Assembly (NCBI RefSeq): GCF_002811765.1
Contig: NZ_NPDR01000001.1
Coordinates: 744,001-808,000 of the forward strand
DNA length: 64,000 nucleotides
From: Leptospira saintgironsiae
GTDB lineage: Bacteria > Spirochaetota > Leptospiria > Leptospirales > Leptospiraceae
Direction: 5' to 3'
Within the stretch, counting starts at the first letter, position 1. Every line of letters starts with the position of its first letter. This document shows positions 1 through 9,782 of this stretch, in pieces. Position numbers and translations under genes: made by a program. The notes under the pieces were generated by a model. That model did no database searches, was not told where the DNA came from, and saw only the letters and a list, made by a program, of their open reading frames with translations.

Positions 1-39
1 TGAGAATTGATGTAAAACGACTTAACGTTGCCCCGGGCG

Positions 40-55
40 AAATAATCGATTATTT
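40..55. repeat. 16-bp perfect palindrome
   Basis: AAATAATCGATTATTT is a perfect loopless palindrome in the AT-rich region before the first gene. A loopless palindrome suits a dimeric DNA-binding protein better than an RNA hairpin. It lies about 170 bp upstream of the first start codon. No partner site or regulator is identified. Confidence 0.5.
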
Positions 56-226
56 TAATTGTTAATCGTTAGCCGAAACAGAGAATCCCCAGACGAAGAA
101 ATTTATTAAAAAAACAGTAACCTAATGCAAGTTTTGTCAAAAAATTTTATGCTGTGTTATGCGGAAAATTAAAAACACTTTACGAACTCTGTAAGAATAT
201 AACTGTTGTTACGTCAGTTAACATTT

Positions 227-511
227 ATGAAACCAAAGAAAGTCACTAACGATGATTTGGAAAAGATCATCGCCGGGGTAAAAACTCAAGCTGTTGAAGC
301 GATAGGTAATTACCTCTACAAAGGATTTCGCATTCAGGTTAGTAAATACAACCTGTCTGGGGCGGAGAGGGTTCAGCTCCTTTATCAAAGGAGAAGGAAA
401 GAAGGTCTTTGTATCGTCTGCGGCACTAAAGTAGGTAAAAAAAATCCTTCTACTGGCAGGTTATATCGCCTCTGCGAATTCCACCGTAAGAAAATAGATA
501 AAAAAAAGTAA
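227..511 (+). CDS. Small basic protein with a CxxC...CxxH zinc-ribbon-like motif
   Basis: This is a 94-residue hypothetical protein from the ATG at 227. A TTG at 206 would add seven residues, but it lacks an obvious ribosome binding site. The C-terminal half is strongly basic and carries CIVC, 17 residues, then CEFH. This C-x2-C-x17-C-x2-H pattern suggests one bound zinc ion. The run of Lys and Arg around it, including a KKIDKKK tail, suggests nucleic-acid or ribosome contact, which is inference only. A TATAAC hexamer at 198-203 could be the -10 element. A long inverted repeat follows the stop. No family is recognised. Confidence 0.75.
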   Translation: MKPKKVTNDDLEKIIAGVKTQAVEAIGNYLYKGFRIQVSKYNLSGAERVQLLYQRRRKEGLCIVCGTKVGKKNPSTGRLYRLCEFHRKKIDKKK

Positions 512-514
512 TTC

Positions 515-588
515 ATAAAATCCGGAAAACGACAGATAATCTATATAGAGCGTAGCTCTGGTAGGTACTCTTGTTTTCCGGATTTTAT
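515..588 (+). terminator. Long inverted repeat, probable terminator
   Basis: The arms ATAAAATCCGGAAAAC (515-530) and GTTTTCCGGATTTTAT (573-588) are perfectly complementary over 16 bp, followed by TTTTAAGGG. The 42-nt loop holds a smaller hairpin, AGAGC-GTA-GCTCT (547-559). It starts three bases after the previous stop codon, as a terminator would. The right arm also contains the first codons of the next reading frame. Confidence 0.7.
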
Positions 589-1161
589 TTTAAGGGCATA
601 CATTTTCCCTTTTTCTCAAACGCTTCTTCTAAAACATTTGGCCTCTCCCGAATTTTAGTCTTATTTCTTCTTATTTTTTCATTCTCCTTCTCTGCATTTG
701 GCCAAGGGGAAAATCCTTCCAAACAAGGACCTTCTGATCCTGACATTTTGTTTAGGATCGCTGAAGAAGCTTATAAGGACCGTCGCTTTTACAAGGCAGC
801 GGAAAGTCTTCGTAACTTCCTGGTTCTTTATCCGGGAAATCCTAAAAAAAACAGGGTGCTTGGCCTTCTTAAAGATTGTTTTCTGAAGTTGGATCGTCCC
901 GAAAAAGCTTTAGAAGTGAGTCTGGACCTTTATAAAATGGAACCGACTGGAGAATTTGGGTTAGAATCCTACTTGGAAGCCGGGCGCCTTCTGGCTAAGA
1001 TGGGAGAAATCGACCAGGCGAAGCAGATTTTCTCCTCTATTTGCAGACAATCTTACTCCAGAGCAATGGCAGAAAAAGCCGCCCTGGAATTCTCAGGTAT
1101 CGATCTACTTTCGGAAGGGGAAGAATCTTCTCCGGAAGGGGAATCTTGTCGCGAAAAATAA
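571..1161 (+). CDS. Exported TPR-like protein
   Basis: This is a 196-residue protein read from a TTG at 571, the only ATG, GTG or TTG codon in frame ahead of the hydrophobic segment. That segment (about residues 28-44, ending SAFGQ) looks like a type I signal peptide core with a long N-region. The mature part has helical pairs such as ILFRIAEEAYKDRRFYKAAE and later PEKALEVSLDLYKMEP, typical of tetratricopeptide repeats, which usually mediate protein contacts in the periplasm. The start is uncertain because TTG 571 lies at the edge of the preceding inverted repeat. It is followed by a cyclic-nucleotide-binding regulator in the same direction. Function unknown. Confidence 0.7.
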   Translation: MFSGFYFKGIHFPFFSNASSKTFGLSRILVLFLLIFSFSFSAFGQGENPSKQGPSDPDILFRIAEEAYKDRRFYKAAESLRNFLVLYPGNPKKNRVLGLLKDCFLKLDRPEKALEVSLDLYKMEPTGEFGLESYLEAGRLLAKMGEIDQAKQIFSSICRQSYSRAMAEKAALEFSGIDLLSEGEESSPEGESCREK

Positions 1162-1183
1162 GGAAATACTCGGATTTCAGTCC

Positions 1184-1230
1184 GAATTCCCACATTGCGA
1201 GCCGATACTAGTTTATAGTTGAATTCCCAC
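1184..1230. repeat. 10-bp direct repeat around a -10-like box
   Basis: GAATTCCCAC occurs at 1184-1193 and again at 1221-1230. Between the copies lies TATAGT (1214-1219), a plausible -10 hexamer for the gene starting at 1258. The arrangement resembles paired operator half-sites around a promoter. No protein is assigned. Confidence 0.35.
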
Positions 1231-1257
1231 GGAAGAATTTTTTAATCTCTGGTAAGT

Positions 1258-2471
<1,214 letters not shown>

Positions 2472-2475
<4 letters not shown>

Positions 2476-3494
2476 ATATTAATCCCAGCAGCTTTACAAT
2501 CCGCTTTGATCATGATCTCTACTAGTTCTTTGAATTTAACTTTAGGTTCCCAACCAAGTTTTGCTTTTGCTTTTGCAGGATCACCTATCAAAAGGTCCAC
2601 TTCGGTTGGTCTGTAAAAATTAGGATCTACTTCGATTAAAAGTTTTCCGTCTTTTTTATTATAACCTTTCTCTTGGTCACCTTTTCCTTTCCATTCTACT
2701 TGGATGTCTAGATGTCTGAAAGATTCTTCTATAAATTCTCTAACTGTATGTGTTTCGTTGGTTGCTACTACGTAATCATCCGGCTCTGATTGTTGTAACA
2801 TCATCCACATCATATTTACGTAATCTGGTGCATAACCCCAGTCTCTTTTTGCGTCAATATTTCCTAAATGGATCGGGCCACCTTTTCCAGAAACGAGTCC
2901 AGCGACTCCAAGGGTGATCTTTCTGGTTACGAAACCTTCTCCCCTTCTTGGAGATTCATGGTTAAATAAAATTCCGTTAGAAGCATGTAATCCGAATGCT
3001 TCTCTATAATTCACAACTGCCCAATATGCATATAATTTTGCGACTGCGTAAGGTGATCTCGGATAGAATGGAGTTTTTTCGTCTTGAGGAACTGCCTGGA
3101 CTTTTCCGTACAATTCAGAAGTAGAAGCTTGGTAGAATCTGGACTTCACTCCAGTTTGTTTGATTGCATCTAAAATTCTTAAAGTTCCGACCGCATCTAC
3201 TTCTGCAGTGTATTCAGGAACTTCAAAAGAAACTCCTACGTGAGATTGAGCTGCTAAATTATAAATTTCGTCTGGTTGGACTTTTTCTAAAACCCTGTTT
3301 AGGTTACTGGAATCGGTTAAGTCTCCGTAATGTAGAAAAAGGTGAGGGTTCCCTCTAAGATGTTCGATACGATCCCGGTTTAAAGAGCTGGTTCTGCGGA
3401 CGATCCCGTGTACTTCGTATTTTTTTTCCAAAAGAAGTTCGGTAAGATAGGATCCGTCTTGTCCAGTGATCCCTGTAATAAGCGCCTTTTTCAT
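2472..3494 (-). CDS. gmd: GDP-mannose 4,6-dehydratase
   Basis: This enzyme converts GDP-D-mannose to GDP-4-dehydro-6-deoxy-D-mannose, the precursor of fucose, rhamnose and related O-antigen sugars, in the cytoplasm. At 340 residues it has normal length. The N-terminal NAD(P)-binding motif is [16 protein letters not shown]. The catalytic Thr/Ser-Tyr-Lys set appears as STSELYGK and [10 protein letters not shown], and [16 protein letters not shown] is typical of the GMD branch of the extended SDR family. The start is an ATG. No other nucleotide-sugar gene adjoins it here, so it probably feeds LPS synthesis genes elsewhere. The stop overlaps that of the convergent regulator. Confidence 0.96.
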
Positions 3495-3592
3495 TCTGGA
3501 ACCAAAAACCCCGGCTTTGTTATTGGGGCAAGAAGGATTAGATTATCAAACTGGTCTGAAATTCCAAGTTTTGTAGGACTTCCAACAAGGGC

Positions 3593-4990
3593 TTAAACTG
3601 TCCCTTTTACCCAATTTTTCTTTCTGAATTCATAGATGAAAATAAAGGAAAGTGATGCAATCCAAACGAATATACCAGCCCAGATCCCAAGAGTCCCACC
3701 TTTCCATACGATCCCAAAAAGATAAGCCAACGGAAGCATTACTAGATAGGTGAGAAGAATATAGATCCTAAAGACATAGTTCTGCAAACCGGCTCCTCTC
3801 AAGGCCGCACCAATCACCATATGATATGCGTCTCCGATCTGGATAACTCCTAATAATAAGAGCACAGGATAACATTCTTCTACCAAGGCTTGGTCTCTGG
3901 TCATCGCATACACGATGATCTTTCCTAAGAAGATAAAACATAAACCTATAAATCCCATTACGTGCGCAGAAATGAATGCGGAACGAAATGCAGAATGATA
4001 TGCTAATTTATATTTTTTAGCCCCCATTGCCTGTCCTAAGATCGTTGTGGCCGCCACTCCAAATGCGTATCCAGGTAAAAATGCAAAACTTAATGTAGAA
4101 AATAAAACATTGGATGCAGCAACTGCGAGCACAGAGATCAATCCTTGTATTTTGGAGAAGATCACGAATGCAACGTTGACTAATCCTTCTTCAAAGCCTG
4201 GAGGTATTCCTACTTTAAAAATTTCTATTAAATGATCTTTGCTTGGTAGAAGGTTTACTCCTTCGAAATATTTTCCAAGTTTATAATAAAAAAAGAATAT
4301 AGGAAATACCAATAATCCTGCAAATCCGGCTATCGAAGACGCAAGTCCTGCTCCTCCGATTCCCATAGGAGAAAATCCTAAATTCCCGTAGATCAGTATC
4401 CAATTAAGAATTATGTTTGCGATAGTGGTTACTGCCATGGAAACAAAACCTGCCTTGGTTAATCCAAGACCATCCATGAATCCTCTGAAACAAAATCCTA
4501 AAAAGTAAAACCCACTTCCTATAAATCTAAAATATAAATAATCGGTTCCGAGTGCATTGACTGTTTTTTCAGGACCGACCCAAAACATAATCCATTCTGA
4601 AACCCAAGGTCCGGATATAGATAAGAAACTTCCTAAGAGTAAAGAAAGATAAAGTGTAGAAACTCCTACTTTTCCTATTTCGGATCTTTTACCTTCTCCA
4701 AACCTTCTCGCGACTATAATCTGAACTCCCATTGAAAATCCGATTAGGAATGCAACGAGAGTGTAATAAGAAGTTCCACCAATACCTATCGCTGCGATTG
4801 CATTTTGGCCAAGATATCCGACCATCACAGTATCCGTAATCCAAACCAAAGATTGGCTAAGCATTCCGAAAACAACAGGCAATGCTAAGGAAAGGATTTT
4901 AACGTTCAATCGACTAGGGCGATATAGTTTGAGTATTTTTTTATATAAAGGAACCAAGTAGTTTCCAGCTTTGAGAGGAGGGTTGTGCAA
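3593..4990 (-). CDS. MATE-family efflux transporter
   Basis: This 465-residue inner-membrane protein has about 12 hydrophobic segments in two similar halves. Segments such as ALPVVFGMLSQSLVWITDTV and VGYLGQNAIAAIGIGG match the MATE (NorM/DinF) fold. Such proteins export cationic drugs or metabolites using Na+ or H+; the substrate is unknown. The stated start is TTG at 4990. Another in-frame TTG at 4957, preceded by GGAA, is an equally good start and would remove 11 residues. It lies upstream of gmd on the same strand with a 98-bp gap, so co-transcription is possible. Confidence 0.92.
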   Translation of the reverse strand: MHNPPLKAGNYLVPLYKKILKLYRPSRLNVKILSLALPVVFGMLSQSLVWITDTVMVGYLGQNAIAAIGIGGTSYYTLVAFLIGFSMGVQIIVARRFGEGKRSEIGKVGVSTLYLSLLLGSFLSISGPWVSEWIMFWVGPEKTVNALGTDYLYFRFIGSGFYFLGFCFRGFMDGLGLTKAGFVSMAVTTIANIILNWILIYGNLGFSPMGIGGAGLASSIAGFAGLLVFPIFFFYYKLGKYFEGVNLLPSKDHLIEIFKVGIPPGFEEGLVNVAFVIFSKIQGLISVLAVAASNVLFSTLSFAFLPGYAFGVAATTILGQAMGAKKYKLAYHSAFRSAFISAHVMGFIGLCFIFLGKIIVYAMTRDQALVEECYPVLLLLGVIQIGDAYHMVIGAALRGAGLQNYVFRIYILLTYLVMLPLAYLFGIVWKGGTLGIWAGIFVWIASLSFIFIYEFRKKNWVKGTV

Positions 4991-5065
4991 ACAACATTTT
5001 TTCCATGAAAAACGGTTTATCCCCGTAACGATAGAGTTAGGATGACTTAAAAGCGTAGAAGATAC

Positions 5066-6391
5066 ATGGATTCGAATCTAGGATTTGCAGACCTTCATAA
5101 TCATCTATACGGTAGTCTGAAACCTGAACTTCTTAGGCAGATGGGATTGAATAATCCATCTCCTCGTTGGGAAATTTTTACAAAACCTTTCCAAGAACTT
5201 TACGGAAAGTCCATCAATACTGAAACATTCTTCGAAGATCATAAGTCTTTGGAAGATTTTAAGAAGATCTATTTATTTAATCATCAAGGTCCTTTTCCTG
5301 AGTTCCAAGCAAAGTTCAATTTGATCATTGCACTTTCTAAATTCGATCCTCAAGAGATCAAATTTGTATCCAAACATATCACCAAGGATCAATACGAAGA
5401 AGGCGTTGTGTTCGGAGAATATCGTATTATGTATTCCCCTCTCGATACGTATGAGGGAATTTATTCAAAAACTTTGGCTGCTTGCGAGGGTTTTGAAGAA
5501 GCAGAATCAGAACTTTCCGGAAAGGCAAAATCTCGTTTAGTAGTTTCTTTACATAGAGACGGAGAAGTTTTTAAAGAATACGAAATGTTAAAAGAGATGA
5601 TGGAAAAAAATTCCCTCATCAAAAAATATCTAGTCGGATTAGATTTTTGTTATATTGAAGAAGGTTTTCCTCCTAAAGATAAAAGGGGATTTCTGAAAGA
5701 AGTGCAAAAAGATAATATCGCAGAAACTTCTACAGCTCTTACTGTTCTATATCACGTAGGAGAATCTTTTTTAGATAAAACTCTTCTTTCTGCATCTCGT
5801 TGGGTTCTAGAAGCCGCTGAATGGGGAGCACATAGACTTGGACATGCTATCGCAGTTGGTTTAGATCCGAACGCTTATCTTGGAAAAAAAGTTTTAGAAC
5901 CTGTTTCCGAAAGAGAAGATACTCTAAAATTCCAATTAGATCATTGGGAAGAAATTTCCAAATATGGCGAGTTACCTCCTAAAAAAAGATTAGAATCAGA
6001 ATTAGATTCGATCCGACATAAGGAGAAGGTAGAAATTTCCGTTACTGAAAACCTGGTCTCTGAAACAAAGGCATTTCAAGAGTATTGTATGGATCGGATC
6101 AAAAATACAAATGCAGTCATTGAGTCTTGCCCTAGTTCCAATGAGTATATTGGAATGGTAAGAGACAAGGCTCATCATCCTTTGATCAGATTCGCAAGTA
6201 ATGATCTGAAATTTACAATCTCTACTGATGATCCTGGAATTTTTGGAACCAATATCAAAGAAGAATATGATAAGGCTGAGAGTTTAGGATTGGATACCGA
6301 ATATTTGGAAAAGATCAGAAAGAATTCATTTCAATATACATCTGAAATTCTTTCCGGAAGAATAGAATTCAGACAAGGAGCAATTCTCTAA
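5066..6391 (+). CDS. Adenosine deaminase-family metal-dependent hydrolase
   Basis: This 441-residue cytoplasmic enzyme belongs to the adenosine/AMP deaminase branch of the amidohydrolases. The metal ligands and catalytic residues are visible: HNHLYGSL near residue 11 (HxH), HVGE (catalytic Glu context), HRLGHA (catalytic His) and STDDPGIFG (the Asp pair). [10 protein letters not shown] matches the usual SNxxT region. It is about 100 residues longer than classical Ada because of inserts in the first half and around residues 270-330, so the substrate may not be adenosine. It heads a plus-strand run with an exported protein and the potassium-uptake pair; the next start lies 2 bp after its stop. 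Confidence 0.82.
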   Translation: MDSNLGFADLHNHLYGSLKPELLRQMGLNNPSPRWEIFTKPFQELYGKSINTETFFEDHKSLEDFKKIYLFNHQGPFPEFQAKFNLIIALSKFDPQEIKFVSKHITKDQYEEGVVFGEYRIMYSPLDTYEGIYSKTLAACEGFEEAESELSGKAKSRLVVSLHRDGEVFKEYEMLKEMMEKNSLIKKYLVGLDFCYIEEGFPPKDKRGFLKEVQKDNIAETSTALTVLYHVGESFLDKTLLSASRWVLEAAEWGAHRLGHAIAVGLDPNAYLGKKVLEPVSEREDTLKFQLDHWEEISKYGELPPKKRLESELDSIRHKEKVEISVTENLVSETKAFQEYCMDRIKNTNAVIESCPSSNEYIGMVRDKAHHPLIRFASNDLKFTISTDDPGIFGTNIKEEYDKAESLGLDTEYLEKIRKNSFQYTSEILSGRIEFRQGAIL

Positions 6392-6393
6392 AG

Positions 6394-7167
6394 ATGAGAT
6401 CTTTTTCTAAATTAAACAAGTTCCTTGCTCTTTCTATACTTTTTGCATTTTCTTTTCCTTTGTTTTCTCAGAACCAAAGTGATTTTTCGGATCCTTACGA
6501 TTATAATTTAAGAAATTATAAAGATGAAAAATCTCCTGATGGATTTAGGGAATATTCTATTCCCCCAAAAATGGATAAACCGACTTTAGTAAATCCTCGA
6601 AACGTGCAGGTTCCTTTTCAAACAGGTTTGCCTACCACTTCAGGAAGCCAAGGAACTAGAAGGACTACGAATCCAGTTCAAGGTAGAAGTGATGATGGAC
6701 TCTTTAATCCAGTCACTGGAGAAGTGAATACTGAAGCATTACAAAGACAACAAGACCAAGCAAGAGATCGCAAAAGAAAATTAGAAGAATTCGGCACTGA
6801 TCCTCAACCTTATACTGAATCCAGACTTCGTCGTTTTTCGATTATATTTTTTATGACACTTCCTATCGCTGCCGGTGTAACATATGGTGCGTTAGCTGCT
6901 GCAGAGCCAGGTTATCAAAAAACATTCGAGGGAGGATGGATTGTATTTGGTGTGGCTTCTACCTTAGCTCTTACAAATGCTTGGTTGGATTTGAGAGATT
7001 ATGATCGTATGAAGTTGGAGAACCAACCGCAGAGTCCTACTCCGAATCCAACGGTGCCCGATAAACTTTCTGAAACGATATATCCGAGGCAAATGCCTGG
7101 GTACGGATTCTATTCCAGAAATTTCGAATATAGAATGGAATTCGAATTTTTTAACACTAGTTTCTGA
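6394..7167 (+). CDS. Exported protein with C-terminal membrane segments, unknown function
   Basis: This is a 257-residue protein starting two bases after the deaminase stop, so probably translationally coupled. Residues 8-25 form a signal peptide (FLALSILFAFSFPLFSQ). The next 120 residues are polar, rich in Pro, Arg, Asp and Gln, and probably disordered. Residues 148-195 hold two hydrophobic stretches (FSIIFFMTLPIAAGVTYGAL and WIVFGVASTLALTNAWL). The C-terminus ends in aromatic-rich sequence (GFYSRNFEYRMEFEFFNTSF). No domain is recognised. It precedes trkH by 6 bp, but nothing ties it to potassium transport beyond position. Confidence 0.75.
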   Translation: MRSFSKLNKFLALSILFAFSFPLFSQNQSDFSDPYDYNLRNYKDEKSPDGFREYSIPPKMDKPTLVNPRNVQVPFQTGLPTTSGSQGTRRTTNPVQGRSDDGLFNPVTGEVNTEALQRQQDQARDRKRKLEEFGTDPQPYTESRLRRFSIIFFMTLPIAAGVTYGALAAAEPGYQKTFEGGWIVFGVASTLALTNAWLDLRDYDRMKLENQPQSPTPNPTVPDKLSETIYPRQMPGYGFYSRNFEYRMEFEFFNTSF

Positions 7168-7173
7168 TCAAAC

Positions 7174-8976
7174 ATGAATCCTTTTCTTGGTCCTGCGTTA
7201 CAGGAAAAATTGGTTTCCGAATGGGGGCGGATCTCACTCTTCTTCGAAGAGAATATAAAACCAATCTTAAGAATTATATTCGGAGCCTCAGGAGTAATTT
7301 CTCTTTTTATACTTATTTTTTTATACGGATTTTATTATCCACCTGAATGGATCCATCCTCTTCGTTTAATTACTATGACCATAGTTTGGTACTTGGTAAT
7401 TTATGAATGTTTAAGTTTTTTATTCACATTAACTCCATATCGCGCCTATTTAAAATTTCATAAGATAGAAACATTTGTTGTCTTACTGGTGATCTTGCAG
7501 TTTTTTTTCGAAGAAAAAATAGAATCTATTCTTTCTCAACAAAGAACAGAAGAAGCTGTACTTTTATTTTTATCCGTAAGTCAATTAACCTTAGCATTCG
7601 GAGGATTTGCACATTTTTTAAGAAGGGCCAGACTTTCTCTCGGGAAAATTTCTCCTTCTTTGGTGATGACTGGAAGTTTTGCGATCTTGATCTTTTTAGG
7701 AACCGCTGCATTATGCCTTCCTAGAGCAGAAGCAAGGCCGATCCAATTGGTGGATCTTTTTTTCACCGCAGTAAGTGCAGTATGTGTTACTGGCTTAAGC
7801 ACGATAGATGTTTCTCAAGATTTAACTGGAACAGGGCAAGTCATCCTGATGGTCCTTGTCCAACTCGGCGGTTTAGGGCTGATGACATTAACTGTATTCT
7901 TTGCATTGGTTTTAGAAGGACAGGTTTCAGTTACAGAAAAGCTGATCGTCAAGGATCTATTTAGCCAAGAATCTATAGGAAGAGCTGGCTCCATCTTAAA
8001 ACAGGTTGCTTATCAAACATTTGCGATAGAAGGAATCGGTTCCATCTTTCTATATTTAACATTTCCTAAAGAACTTGGGTTTTCCCAGAAAGAACTTATA
8101 TTTCAATCTGTATTTCATTCTATAACAGGATTTTGTAATGCTGGTTTTGCTCTTTTTCCTAAAGGACTCGCAGAACCTTATTTTAGAGAATCGTATTCAT
8201 TTCTTTCTATATTGATGATCTTGATCGTATTTGGTGGTTTAGGTTTTCCTACAGTAAATCAACTTTTAAAGAAGATTAGATTTGATGGAGAATCTTTTAG
8301 GCATCGCTTTTCTTTGGGCTCTAAACTGATCCTGATCACCACTATATTTTTATTACTTTTTGGTTGGATATCCTACTGGGTCTTAGAAAGAAATTTTAGT
8401 TTGAAAGATTTGAACTGGTATGATCAGGCATTTCATTCTTTATTCTATTCAGTCACAACAAGGACAGCGGGATTTAATACCTTGGATATTTCTTCCATGG
8501 GGATCCCGATGGTATTCGTAAGTTTATTTCTTATGTGGGTGGGTGCTTCTCCAAATTCTACTGGGGGAGGGATCAAAACTTCTACATTGGCACTTGCAGT
8601 TTTACAGTTTTATCAATTCTTCACTGGGAAGGAAAGAGTGGATGTATTCGGAAGAACAGTAGCAGAAAATTCTCTTTCCAGAGCGTCTGTTGCGATCGTA
8701 CTTTCTATGTTTATAATATTCATGGGCATCTTATTTTTAATCTGTTTCGAGAAACCTTTGCCTTTTCTGGATATTTGTTATGAAGTAGTTTCTGCTTATG
8801 GAACAACTGGACTCACCCGAGGGATTACTTCTAAATTTGAGACTCCCGGAAAATTGCTTTTATGCTTTGTGATGTTTGTGGGAAGGGTTGGAGTTTTAAC
8901 AGTATTATTGGCTTTTGTTCCAAAACCTAAACCCAGAAGATATTGGTATCCTGAAGAATATGTCGTGGTCGGTTAA
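7174..8976 (+). CDS. trkH: TrkH/KtrB-type potassium uptake channel subunit
   Basis: This 600-residue inner-membrane protein is the ion-conducting subunit of a Trk/Ktr potassium system. The four selectivity-filter loops can be read as VCVTGLS, FCNAGF, TTRTAGFNT and YGTTGLT, each with the conserved Gly of the SKT superfamily. It is about 150 residues longer than typical KtrB. The excess is N-terminal (residues 1-160) and contains extra hydrophobic segments before the first filter loop. The regulatory subunit gene follows after 12 bp. Together they should import K+ coupled to H+ or Na+ and respond to nucleotide bound by the partner. Confidence 0.94.
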   Translation: MNPFLGPALQEKLVSEWGRISLFFEENIKPILRIIFGASGVISLFILIFLYGFYYPPEWIHPLRLITMTIVWYLVIYECLSFLFTLTPYRAYLKFHKIETFVVLLVILQFFFEEKIESILSQQRTEEAVLLFLSVSQLTLAFGGFAHFLRRARLSLGKISPSLVMTGSFAILIFLGTAALCLPRAEARPIQLVDLFFTAVSAVCVTGLSTIDVSQDLTGTGQVILMVLVQLGGLGLMTLTVFFALVLEGQVSVTEKLIVKDLFSQESIGRAGSILKQVAYQTFAIEGIGSIFLYLTFPKELGFSQKELIFQSVFHSITGFCNAGFALFPKGLAEPYFRESYSFLSILMILIVFGGLGFPTVNQLLKKIRFDGESFRHRFSLGSKLILITTIFLLLFGWISYWVLERNFSLKDLNWYDQAFHSLFYSVTTRTAGFNTLDISSMGIPMVFVSLFLMWVGASPNSTGGGIKTSTLALAVLQFYQFFTGKERVDVFGRTVAENSLSRASVAIVLSMFIIFMGILFLICFEKPLPFLDICYEVVSAYGTTGLTRGITSKFETPGKLLLCFVMFVGRVGVLTVLLAFVPKPKPRRYWYPEEYVVVG

Positions 8977-8988
8977 AGGAAGGTTCGA

Positions 8989-9678
8989 ATGAGAAAGAAA
9001 AGGATCGCCGTCATTGGCCTCGGAGATTTCGGGATAGAACTCGTAAAAAGACTTTATGAAGACGGACAAGAAGTCACTGCAATCGATCAGGATAAAAACA
9101 AGATAGATCGTATTAGAGAATTTTCTACTTACTGCGTTGCGATAGATTCTACCGACGAGTCTGAATTGAAAGAACATGGTTTAGATGAAATGGACGCTGT
9201 AGTTTTAGCGATCGGAGATAATTTCGAAAGTCTGATCGTAACAGCGGATGCTTTGAAGAAGATCGGTGCAATTAATATATTCGCTCGTTACCAATCTGAT
9301 CTGAACAAAAGAGTATTGCAGATGTTAGGGATTGAGAATTTATTCAATCCGGAAGAACGAGCTGCTCATTCTATGGCGGAACAACTTGCAAATAGCAGTG
9401 TCAAAGATGTTACCTTACTCGGACAAGATTATAGAATTTTAGAAGCTATGGTTCCGAAACATATGCAAGGCAAAACTGTCCAAGGCGCCAAGCTAAGAGA
9501 AGATTGGAATTTAAATTTGATCACTGTCAAAAGACCCAAAAAAAGCAGAAGAAAATCAGATCGAAAAGACGAAGAAGTTTTAGGAATTCCTTCTCCCAAT
9601 TTGGTATTATCAGAAGGAGATATCTTAGTTCTATTTGGAAAAGCAGAAGATCTGGAACAGATGATCGGAAAACGTTAA
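8989..9678 (+). CDS. trkA: TrkA/KtrA-type potassium uptake regulatory subunit
   Basis: This 229-residue cytoplasmic protein gates the TrkH channel. It has one RCK-N Rossmann domain (IGLGDFGIELVKRLYEDG, acidic residue at the end of the second strand in AIDQDKNKID) and a C-terminal RCK-C region from about residue 140. Its single-unit size matches KtrA rather than the duplicated 458-residue E. coli TrkA. A basic insert (KRPKKSRRKSDRKDEE) sits in the RCK-C domain near residues 180-195. It is in an operon with trkH. The stop codon lies in the loop of a hairpin that probably ends the transcript. Confidence 0.94.
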   Translation: MRKKRIAVIGLGDFGIELVKRLYEDGQEVTAIDQDKNKIDRIREFSTYCVAIDSTDESELKEHGLDEMDAVVLAIGDNFESLIVTADALKKIGAINIFARYQSDLNKRVLQMLGIENLFNPEERAAHSMAEQLANSSVKDVTLLGQDYRILEAMVPKHMQGKTVQGAKLREDWNLNLITVKRPKKSRRKSDRKDEEVLGIPSPNLVLSEGDILVLFGKAEDLEQMIGKR

Positions 9679-9690
9679 GGTCCGTTTTCC
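9667..9690 (+). terminator. Hairpin with the trkA stop codon in its loop
   Basis: The arms GGAAAACG (9667-9674) and CGTTTTCC (9683-9690) are perfectly complementary with an 8-nt loop that contains the TAA stop. The tail is AAAACTTTT rather than a clean U-run, so efficiency as an intrinsic terminator is uncertain. Confidence 0.5.
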
Positions 9691-9782
9691 AAAACTTTTA
9701 AACAAAATTAGAGAATTTTAAATGAAAACGATCCGATTTGGGAGTAAAATTACATTCGATCCGGTCGAAAGAATATAATGCC

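Noticed and set aside
125..172. 15-codon ORF upstream of the first gene
   Set aside because: No ribosome binding site and no further support.
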